A stretch of DNA of 64,000 nt, from NCBI GenBank assembly GCA_023627715.1, contig JAMAHW010000008.1:558001-622000 (forward strand). Direction: 5' to 3'. Position 1 is the stretch's first letter. Each line of letters begins with the position of its first letter. A program made the position numbers and the translations under genes. Under the pieces are notes generated by a model. That model was not told the origin of the DNA. It saw only the letters and a program-made list of their open reading frames with translations, and did not search any database. Origin of the DNA: Periconia sp. R9002 (taxonomy: Eukaryota > Ascomycota > Dothideomycetes > Pleosporales > Periconiaceae). Shown here piece after piece: positions 54,942 to 64,000 of the stretch.

Positions 54942-57567
54942 GGTGTAAATCGGGTTTCGGTGGAGTGAAGTTATGTCCGAATCTGTCTTTTGGTATTCTG
55001 GTTGTGCGGGTACAGGTCTGGAAGGGACATTCGTCTACGTCTTTAAATCTTTGTGTCTGGGTCTTGTCTCTGCTAGAAAAATTACAGCAAAGCAAAAGGT
55101 ACCATCAATGCAAGACACACCGGCTTTCCGGGCGGTTACGGTTACGGATCCCCACACACATACGCACAACGAGGAGTGGCAGCGAACTGGAAAGCCAACC
55201 TTAAATCACCATGTACGGCGGCGACGTCAGCTTGGAGGGGCCTTTCTTTTTCCTTGTGCTCGCGTGGGTGGTCGTCATTGGGTGAGGAATTGCGATGTGA
55301 GAGGTTGAGCGTTTGATTCTCGTCGTGGTGGAGTAAAACTTTACGGTGTGTACGTTTCCAACGAGGAAACTTTAGGAATTCTCGATCGCATCGAGAGGGT
55401 CGATGACGTATGGTGTTGGGTTTTTTTGTTTGGAGATGTATTCTCTGACCGTTTTTTTTCTTCTTCTTCTTCTTGGTGACTACATACACCAAATTTTTCA
55501 TTTTGGTTGCTGTTTCCCTCCCTCCCTTTATCATCTAACAGAACTTACCTCCTGTAACAAGCAGACGTCAACACACACTCACAAAAAAACCCCACCAACA
55601 ACCATCCATCGATCTACACGGGGTCCCTCCAAACAACCCCACCCACATGTCAAAAAAAGACAAATCTTCACCCTCCTCACCTTACCCCCACCCCCACACA
55701 CCCGCAACTATAAACAACGGAGTCAACTGCGGAAGATACCACCGCTCTTCATAGGCTCACATCAGCAATTTCAAAAAAAAGGGGCGTGTCTAGAACACTG
55801 ACCGCTAGAGTAGAGAAGAAGAAGATACATCAGAGAACCCGAATGGTGTTTGCGTTTATCTTCACGTTCTCGTGTGAGGTTTGGTTGGGTGTTGTTTAGA
55901 TGATATTCCGATTGGTTGGAGGTGGGTGGATGGGGTTTCTGTGTTGTTCATTGTTGAGGGAGGGGGAAGAGTAAGGAGGCACGTCAATGTTGATAGATAT
56001 TCCGCACTCACGAAATAGCGTTAGGAATATTCTTCTAGCTAAGTGATACTACTGGTAACGTACCTTCTGTATCTCTATTACTTCTTCAACAGTGATACGA
56101 CGGGAGAAATGACAGGGCTATTAGATAGAACCACAGTCCTGGTATTCTGCCTACGGGTTAGCGTGGATGTTGTGAGTGCGGGCCATTTCGACACCTGAGT
56201 GGGATGCTGGATGCGGGATAGACACGTAGGTGAGGATATGTGGAGGTGTTGGGGGTATGCTATTGGGTGAAGGAGGATCAAGGAAGAGAGGGTAGTGAGT
56301 GCGTTGAATGTAAATGGTGCAGGTTTTTCACTATGATGAATATTGTATGTAATTCTGGCAGTCGTGGTAGACCAATCACGTAGCTCTTAGAGGAGGGTTG
56401 ATGGATAGCTAGATACTTCGATATATCGATTCGTACTGAAGCCTGTGAAGTTTTGATGTCTCAAGTCTGTGTCTCTCCTAATTTCTTTCTTTTTTCTTGG
56501 GCGCGGGGGCTTCTTTTTTAGGTCAAGGGTAGGAACCCCTCCGAATACTTGATCAAAAGAGCTAATCTGGAACATTTGTCTGATTCTTGTTGCGATGTAT
56601 GACCAGCGTTTCAACCTCATACTTGAGACCAACAATACATAAGTAGTTTTCTAGCATCCATCTGCTCAGTTCCTCCCCGGGACATTATAAGCTCGGCGCT
56701 TACACTCAACCAAAAGCCACTCTACGAGCAAAAAAAGCTGCAGCTGGTGAGATAAGATTACCTACCTGCAACACCTACCTTGAGTGGAACGGATGTTTCA
56801 TGCGGAAAAAATGTACGAGGATCAATTGGGGAGGGGGTTAGTTTTCAGTGATTGTGCAGGTTGTGCTGATGGATACATATATACACTTAGTAGTAAGAAA
56901 CTCTCCGGGGATTGTTATTACTGAGGGAGTGTTATTGCGAAAATAGGGAGATAAAGATGCATACAGGCATGGAAAATCTCGGACAGAAAGTGTTGGGGTG
57001 TTGCGCTTTTTTTTCTCTTCGCGGACTCAATAATCTCCAACACAGTATACTAAATATGTACGCCTATGGAGAACATCACGACTATCTCCCCTTCCAGACA
57101 TACACTCGCACGTCCAGCACCGTCGTGAAACGCACAATCCCGTATTGCAATAGCCGCGTGTCCGTTATTACTATGATAGGGGGAGTCGAAATAACCTCGA
57201 CGGAACGGAACAAACGTAAACATCCGATCCGACCTCGTAGTCCACGTTCTTGCCCTACTTGAGACGTGAAGGGTGGCCTCATTGGTCAATGGTGAATTGG
57301 AGTAACGGTAAGAGGGTACGTTCACTGTGTGTACTAGAAAATTTCTTGGTTGGTTTGAGGGTTTTTTAGGGGAAGGGGTCGGATGGGTTGGGGGATGATG
57401 CTTCCGTTCCGGAGTGTTTGTACATGTTTGTTTTGGTGGATTTATATATGTATATACAGACGTAGCTATATCATGTAGGAAATCATCAATCTACAGTCTT
57501 TTATTATAAAGCCTTCGTTAAATAAGTTCTACATCACGGAAACTACATTCACCTCACCTTCCTCATC
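54942..57567. other. Gene-poor region, 2.6 kb
   Basis: Between the thioredoxin-like and DJ-1 genes I can support no gene. Open frames at 54973-55308 (plus), 55142-55534 and 56387-56635 (minus) have low-complexity or irregular composition. Short tct repeats lie near 55457-55475 and long C/A-rich stretches at 55560-55730. A non-coding transcript or a highly diverged gene with small exons cannot be excluded. Confidence 0.4.
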
Positions 57568-58358
57568 ATGTCGAGCACCACCACACCCAGCGCCAAAAAG
57601 GCCACGCTCCGCATCGGCGTCCTTTACGAAGAAACCCAAATGAGCGACCTCGTCGGGCTCGACATCCTAGGGAACTGCTCCAGCCAAATCCTCGACCTAG
57701 TCGCCGCCATCGGGCTTCCAGGAACCGACATCCTCGCCTCTCTAGCCGCCCCCATGGAATTCCTCTACATCTGCTCGGACACGAAGAAATCGTGGACGAG
57801 TCCCGCCATGCACGTGCGCGCAACGCACACGTACGAGGACGCGCCGAGGGATCTCGATATCCTGCTGCTGGGCGGGCCGAATCCCATGACGGTGTCAGAT
57901 GCTAGCTTGACGTTTCTAAAGGAGGCGGCGCTCAAGACTAAGTACATCTTGACAACGTGTTCGGGCGGTATGTGGTTGGCTAAGAGTGGGGTGCTGGACG
58001 GAAAGAAGGCGACCACGAATCGCTCGATGCTCGACATGGCTAAGCAGATGATGCCCAACGTGGAGTGGCAGGATGTTAAGTGGGTGTCGGATCAGGGGCA
58101 CTTTGAAGGGGCGGAGATCTGGACTGCTGGCGGGGCCCAATGCGGTGAGTATCATCTGTTGTTTTCTCCTCCTCGATTTGAGCCATATGAAATGAGGCTG
58201 ATACATGACTAGGCATTGAGATGACGATCGAGTTCGCGTTGAGGATTTTGGATGAAAGGTTGGTCAAGGCAGCTTGCGGGGGTATGGATTTCCACATGGA
58301 AGGTCGAAAACAGTTTTATGATGGGCCATATGTACCCGTGTATCCTACACCGGCCTAA
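57568..58358 (+). CDS. DJ-1/PfpI family protein
   Basis: Exons are 57568-58144 and 58213-58358 (68 bp intron), giving 240 residues. The class I glutamine amidotransferase-like fold is seen in ATLRIGVLYEETQMSDLVGL and DLDILLLGGPNPMTVSDAS, then the nucleophile elbow ILTTCSGGMWLAKSGVLDGK with Cys131, and VSDQGHFEGAEIWTAGGAQC. The conserved Glu that pairs with the Cys may be the one in VLYEETQ (residues 21-22). Members include deglycases, isocyanide hydratases and chaperones, with varied substrates. The sequence resembles fungal DJ-1/PfpI oxidoreductase-like proteins. There is no signal peptide. The promoter region carries a tatatatgtatatac tract near 57445. Reaction unknown. Confidence 0.9.
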
Positions 58359-60400
58359 TCTGTGTCACATGTATATTGTATGCGGCTGTTTTTTACAATG
58401 TTATCCAACTCTTGATGATCGGAAATACATCAATATCAAAAAATTGTGGTTTGAAGAACCGTGCGGTCTTGTTGTAGAAATTGAGTGAATGTGGGCTGAG
58501 TACCTACATGTGGTTACTTGGACTGCATGGCGCATGTAGTACTTACATGTATTTTAACTAACAATAGGATACAACTCAACATGGAAATCGCTTATATAAT
58601 CGCATGCGTAGAGTTGTTGTGCGATAGTGGAGGTGTAGCGAGATAGCGAGGCTGTGGTTGCTGTGGTTGCTGTGGAGCGGTCAGTTTCGCCAGCCATAAG
58701 TCCCGCCGGCATGCATATGTACATGTCGTTAATGAGGGCGGCGGTGAGGCTGGTGATACGGGTCCAGCGGTGAGTGAGGTTGCAGCGAACATATTAGGCA
58801 GGGTGCGCTAGCCTAGTCTGCCAACATGGATGTGGTGCTTCATTGCTCTTTGGAACCATTGTTTTACTGCGTGCGCTCGTGCCATGCGATGCGACGCGAC
58901 GCGATGTAAAGCGATGCAAGAAGGGCGTGGAATATTACCCTGCAGTATTCTTCATTTCATGGTGGTGTTGTGTGAATCAAGCTCGCCCGAAGTTCGGACA
59001 AGCACGAGGCGGATTAAGACGGATTAGAGTCGGAAAAGCGAAAGAACGAGGATGATGATTAATGAGCCGGGCAGTGGGGGAGGGGAAGAAAGAAGCTTGG
59101 AAGGGTGCCATATGCATGTGGAAACGTGTAGGTGGGTTAATCATCAGGCACTCAGTAATCAAAGTGCGGGGGTTCATGTTTAATAATGCGCCGAGGTCGC
59201 GAATTCGAGCAATCTCCATGACGATGGCAGGTGATGGGTGGATGAATGAATGGCACGGGGAGTCGGAGGGATGTTTGGGCCCGTTGTAGGCGGAAGATTG
59301 AATACAGAGACTGAGTAGAGGCTGGAGACGGATTTGGTCCGCCGGCTCAACCCAACCCAAGCCAAGCCAAGGCAGCTGGACCATGCAACAGTAACAGTAA
59401 CAGCAGGCTGTTGGCTAGCGGTGACTAAGGCCTGGAGAGGCTGTTTGCGCGTGTTGAGTGGCTCAATCAATCCATCTTGGTCTACCTTGCCTTGGCCGGG
59501 GAGCGGTGACCAAGCCGCAGCTGGAGACACAGTCAGTCAGTAGACTACACTGAGTACAGACAGTAGTGCCTGAAATGAGTACACGCCAGCCAGCACACGT
59601 CAAGTCAGGGCGGTACAGTGCAGTGCGTGTACACGTCCACACACACGTCCGCACACGTCCGCAGTCGCAAGTCGCACTCGCTCTTTCTTTCTCGTGTTCG
59701 CAACAATAAACCGACCGGTCATGGATCGAAACAGGGCATAACAGGGTCCATCATGGATCAAAATTATTCATCCGAGGTCATGACGCACTCGTGCGTGCAG
59801 CCTGTCGTCGCGAACACAAAGCAGGCGGTACAATGGAGCAGGCGGTTAGTCAGAAGGGCTGCGGTAAGCAGGTATGAATCATCAAGAGGAGATTCCATAA
59901 CTCCAATCTCCACCGCTAGACCGAGTCTTTGCAGCAGGCTCAGGCCAAACCGGCCGAACTCTGTGCGCGAGCGACCCCTGCACCCTCGACCCCTGTCAGC
60001 TTCGGAATTAAAAATGCCCACGCTGCCCACAAGCCCCGGGCGGTCGGACATCCCGGCAAGGTCATCATCCATCAGGTGCATTAGAAACATAAAGACGGCG
60101 AGATCCCATGCCCTTTTCGAGAAGCACCAGCTCACCATCCACCCATCCATCCAAACATACAAACATACAAACAGTGCCATTGCTCTTGGACTCTCGACTA
60201 GAACCAAAACTTGACATCAGTCCGCCATCATCATTGTCTGCGCTCAACATCATCGTTGCTCGGATCACCTTCCCCTGCCATTGGCTGCATAATCGTTACT
60301 TAGGTCGGTAGCCTACGCCCTTCCAGTCACAGGCCATAGTTACTGACTCACAGGCTACAGCTCCAAGAAATTAAATTTCTGCCTGCACAACACCTTAAAG
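58359..60400. other. Gene-poor region, 2.0 kb, with short tandem repeats
   Basis: No coding gene is supported. Short tandem patterns are present: gcgatgc/gcgac words near 58886-58918, caagc repeats near 59347-59369, cacacgtcc words near 59632-59662, and aaacatac words near 60152-60170. These look like low-complexity regulatory or decayed sequence. Confidence 0.4.
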
Positions 60401-61135
60401 ATGCCTTCTTCATCACACCTCCGCATCCAAACCTCCTTCGAGCCCATCTCTGCTGAGACCACCCGCTCCCACTTTGTCACTTCACCACCCCAGAAGAAGC
60501 AAAAGATGTCTCTGACACAGACCTACTACATCGCCGCCTCCGCCCGCTCCAAGCTGGGCAAGGAAGCCTCGCGTGCCGACCACAACCTCCGCCTGCTTGT
60601 CGGCCACGCCAACCTTCTCGATTCCCTCATGGTCGAACTCCAGGACGCCGAGAGGCAGCAAGAGGCCTGGTTCCACAGCACCGTCGCCAAAGCATCCAAG
60701 GCCGAAGAGCCCCGACACGTGCAATGGGTGGACAGGATCGTCGAGGAAATGGACGAAGACTCCGACTCCGATTCCGACGACTCCGACTTCTACGACGAGG
60801 AGGGTGACTTCAACATGATCGCTGCACCCCGCCGCGTCGAGGTCACCACCACCGAGGTCGACGAGGACGACGAGGACCAAGAGTACGACGACTTGGAGGA
60901 CGATGCCGACCTTGCTCTCACCCGCGTCTCATCACAACAATCACCACCCGAGCTCGTGCACGACGAGGACTCGGACGACGAATCACCACCGGTATCGCCG
61001 CCTTCCGTCTCCATGGAGTTCTCCCAAAAGGAACTCGCAGCATCATATTACGACGCCAAGTCACAATCGTCGCTCTTCGAGCACGAGCTGCATTATCTAC
61101 GCGAATCGAACGCTCCGCTCTTCACAAGTTATTAG
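60401..61135 (+). CDS. Conserved fungal hypothetical protein with acidic middle
   Basis: This single-exon gene encodes 244 residues from the first ATG (60401), or 209 from MSLTQTYYIAASARSKLGKE at 60506, which looks like the conserved start. The N-terminal part (RADHNLRLLVGHANLLDSLM, VELQDAERQQEAWF) forms an amphipathic helical region conserved, from memory, in many Pezizomycotina. The middle is very acidic with SDSDSDDSDFYDEEGDF, then FNMIAAPRRVEV, a Glu/Asp-rich stretch and a short C-terminal block ending in LFEHELHYLRESNAPLFTSY. No signal peptide, membrane segment or known domain is seen. The 35-residue extension (MPSSSHLRIQTSFEPISAET and on) could be part of the leader. Function unknown. 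Confidence 0.72.
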   Translation: MPSSSHLRIQTSFEPISAETTRSHFVTSPPQKKQKMSLTQTYYIAASARSKLGKEASRADHNLRLLVGHANLLDSLMVELQDAERQQEAWFHSTVAKASKAEEPRHVQWVDRIVEEMDEDSDSDSDDSDFYDEEGDFNMIAAPRRVEVTTTEVDEDDEDQEYDDLEDDADLALTRVSSQQSPPELVHDEDSDDESPPVSPPSVSMEFSQKELAASYYDAKSQSSLFEHELHYLRESNAPLFTSY

Positions 61136-64000
61136 GCCAACCTCGTACGAATTTTGTCCTTGTTTCCCATGATTGAGCATTTTTAGCGAGCGTGTCTTTT
61201 CAGCAGCATGATATCACCACTTCTCCTTTGTTTACGAACGAGCATTTTTCGATTTGTTTTTTCTATAATTTTCTATTTTGGATGTGCACACCCGCGGGCG
61301 GCACTTGGCATGGATCAATGGATGGATGCCTGGTATGAACGGGCAAATGCAAGGAACAACTCTACTCTAATTGAGAATTGGCAAAGGCTGGTCAGAGATC
61401 TCCCACAGATACCCAGGATTGGTGTAGTCGGTTGAGACTCCCCCTTCGCTCTAGCAAAATCAAACACAAATGAAATCAAAAACATCCCAAAACATTTTCT
61501 GCGCAAAAAAAATTTCTCTTTGACACTTGTCTCCACTTGCCTTGCATCGTGAAATGGATTTTTTTTTCTCTTTTCCCATCGTCGTCCACCCTTGCCAGGT
61601 AGCATGGAGCTAGCATGGCCAAAGCTCTTCGCATTGAAAGGGGAAATTTCTCATACCGCCCTTTGCGCACGGTGCTTATGCCACACCCCCCCTGTCCCCG
61701 GTACCTGTGAACCTTGCCGGAAAAGGGCGGGAACCCACCGCATCGGCGCCCATCTTGTCCACAAGGCTGAAGTGGTGCGAGGTGGAAAGCCAAAGACGCA
61801 CGTAGATCCCATGGAATTCATAATCAGCATTCCCATCTCATCTCGAGTATTGCAAATCAACAAAGGACGCCTAGGGCCACCGGATTCCTAATCCATTTGC
61901 GCGATGAGAAATGAGAAAATACATGACCAGCTACCTAGCGACGATAACGTTGTCGCCTGGGAGGGGGAAGGGCTATTGCGTGGCCTCTGCCTTGGGCTGA
62001 CCTGACCCCAGAGTGAGTCTGCTGACTTGTCATGTCTCGCTGGCCCAGGGTGCCGTCGCAAAGCAAACACAGATAGGAAACTGCGAGTATTGACGATACT
62101 GTACCATTATTCCCGCTCCGGTCCCGGAAGCCGCCGCGAAACGTTCTCATACATATGAACGACCATGCCATGGACTGACTTTTTGGGAAACGATCGTGCG
62201 TTCATGGTTCGGTCACTCGCGCACTCGCTCGTCCGGCCGGTGATCCCCTCACTCCTCGCTGTCTCGCTTGGAGGGACGGAGGGTGAGGGTGCCGAGTGGC
62301 TCTTTTCGTCCGAGCAGAGCAGCACGCGAAAAACGGAGGGCGGAACAACCATCCACCACACACATGCCCCATCTGCCCACACGACTGAAACAGGGAAATA
62401 GTCACCAGTGCAGCTTGCTGTCCACACGCGCTTGACGAGCAATCTATCTTATCAGACTCGCTCTCCTCTGTCGCAGCGATCCGGACCCCATGCACGCGTC
62501 ATGTTCAAAATCCACACAAGCGATGCAAGAAACGCAATCGCTGACGGCATAACACGCGCCTCCTCCCCTCATTCACCCAGGCTTTTTTGCTTCGAAACAA
62601 AATACTTGGGACCTAAACACCTAGGTAGCCCCCACACGGCTCTAATTTGCCCGCTTCAAAACAGCACTGCCTGCCTACTTTACCTGCTTCTGAATCACGC
62701 TTTAAATCAAACATAAACACATGAATCAAATCTCCAATCGCCCTGTTTCAAAACTCTCATCCTCAATCTTGTTTCGTGACAACTTCTCCCCGACTTACTG
62801 GCACTTGCGGCGAGGTTCGTGCGCCGCACCATCTTGGTACCGATGGAAAGACATGGACATGCCATAAGCCCCCCTAGCCAAAGCGCCTTGTACCTAGGTA
62901 CCTATTGCCGCGTTCGGTAATCGACGACGTGGTTTTCGGTCAACGAAAAATAAAGTCGTGGTCTTTTGGCACGCGAGAGGCAGGGGTATGATGGGGCTGA
63001 GGCTCAGGCTCACATCACCATTGGCACTGACACCCAGACACTGCCCAAACAATCTCAAATAGATGTGTGTGTGCGGCGTAACGTTTTGCTTCATGTACTG
63101 AGACACGGCTTCTATTGGGCCCCAAGGTTCGTACGTACTGTCTTGGTTTTTAGGGAAAGAGGAAATCGATCTCTAGGCCCGATAGAGAGGCGGGAAACGT
63201 ACACCCAACACGTCTAGATTGGTTGATTTCCCATTGTTGCGCATCATGATTCATCGATTCCAATGCGCCCCCCTACTCCATCCTCCTTACTGGACAGTCT
63301 GGACCCGTCAAACAGAAATCAAAAACAAAAGCAAAAAGAGAAACCAGCAAGTAAATGTTGGCCTATCCACAAATCCCAAGACCAAACAAGCCGCATAGAC
63401 ACTCAATCTATGTACGACCATAGCCTCATCTCATCTTACTCAGGCCCCCGCCAGCCAGCCAGCCTCAAAAACTCCCAGACCATGGCTCTCGCTCGACGCC
63501 CCACCCTCTCTCCGCATGCGGCGGTGTCAAGTCAGCCTTAACCCTGTTCCTGGTGAGCAGACGTGGCTCAACTCGAGTTACCCAGTTTCGCTCGGCAAGC
63601 AAAAGACAAGCGAAACGACTAGGTAGTTAGTTGAATAACAAAACAGAAAAAAAGCAAAAGACGGTGCGGCAAAGCTGAGTGGCACGAGTGGGTGGGTTTG
63701 GAGATTTGCTTGGTTATGCGCTGTCCTTGTTTGTTTATGCACCATCAATGCACGCTCGTGCGTGCCATTTCTTCACTTTCACGTCCTGGTTACGCATCCC
63801 GCTCCGAAAACTGCACCGTGATGATTAAACTGATTGAAAAGCCGAGCGGTCCATGATGGCGTCGAATTGCACCATCAGGGTATGTAGACGGTGTGGATTG
63901 TTGGACCCTGGCGTCTGTTGAGCAACTGGATTTCCGTTGATTGCAAAGCACGCAGGCATTACTCATCGCTACCCCGCCAACCGCACTCCCACGCAACCAC
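61136..64000. other. Gene-poor region to the right edge, 2.9 kb
   Basis: I can support no gene here. Frames at 61592-61891 and 62107-62442 lack family features. The palindromes ACCTAGGTAG (62619-62628) and TACCTAGGTA (62891-62900) occur, and ACGCGT near 62495. Long gene-free sequence of this type often forms the promoter of a regulatory gene beyond the edge; this is inference. Confidence 0.4.

Noticed and set aside
55142..55534. 130-aa minus-strand frame with a lysine run
   Set aside because: It is produced by a ttc/ttt microsatellite; composition is irregular and no splice-supported extension is visible.
56387..56635. Short basic minus-strand frame in the gene-poor region
   Set aside because: No start context, conserved motif or partner exon could be found.

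Overview
The window is nuclear DNA of a filamentous ascomycete (Pezizomycotina; Dothideomycetes is my best guess, by inference). The evidence is protein-coding genes on both strands broken by many 46-70 bp GT-AG introns, roughly balanced base composition in the genes, and a fungal gene set: IMP-specific 5'-nucleotidase, Mediator subunit 17, a DUF3292 protein and a fungal transcription-factor domain protein. I support 26 protein-coding genes (one cut by the left edge). I found no rRNA, tRNA, CRISPR array, intact transposon or secondary-metabolite backbone gene. Exon structures were assembled by joining open frames at GT-AG (once GC-AG) sites with phase checked at every junction. They are models, not transcript evidence.

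Layout. 1-8.2 kb: DNA polymerase alpha (partial, minus) is divergent from oligoribonuclease, then 6-phosphofructokinase converges on the kinetochore gene NDC80. 9-15.3 kb: a small disordered protein, ISN1 (minus, eight exons, five of them 6-21 nt) and MED17. 16-24.6 kb: a secreted royal-jelly-like protein converges on a FAR1-type zinc-binding protein; then come arylamine N-acetyltransferase, mitochondrial enoyl reductase and a one-pass membrane protein, all minus. 25.9-31.1 kb: a SAP-motif nuclear protein converges on a DUF3292 membrane protein. 32.2-40.3 kb: a kinesin converges on the PRMT1-type arginine methyltransferase, followed by an unidentified polyproline protein. 41.6-49.5 kb: riboflavin synthase is divergent from a class III CoA-transferase, and a PHD-finger protein converges on BRF1. 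50.3-61.1 kb: an acidic protein, a transcription-factor-like protein without a zinc cluster, a degenerate thioredoxin, a DJ-1/PfpI protein and an acidic conserved protein. The last 10 kb is gene-poor, with non-coding stretches of 2-2.9 kb.

Most genes are core functions (replication, RNA turnover, glycolysis, chromosome segregation, pol II and pol III transcription, purine and flavin metabolism, mitochondrial lipid synthesis). They do not form a pathway cluster; neighbours are mostly linked only by shared promoters or convergent ends. The best leads are the micro-exon 5' half of ISN1, paired MCB elements in the POL1/REX2 promoter, the stand-alone FAR1-type protein, the thioredoxin-like protein without its CxxC motif, and the short promoter shared by riboflavin synthase and the CoA-transferase. 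I see no convincing new multi-gene system.
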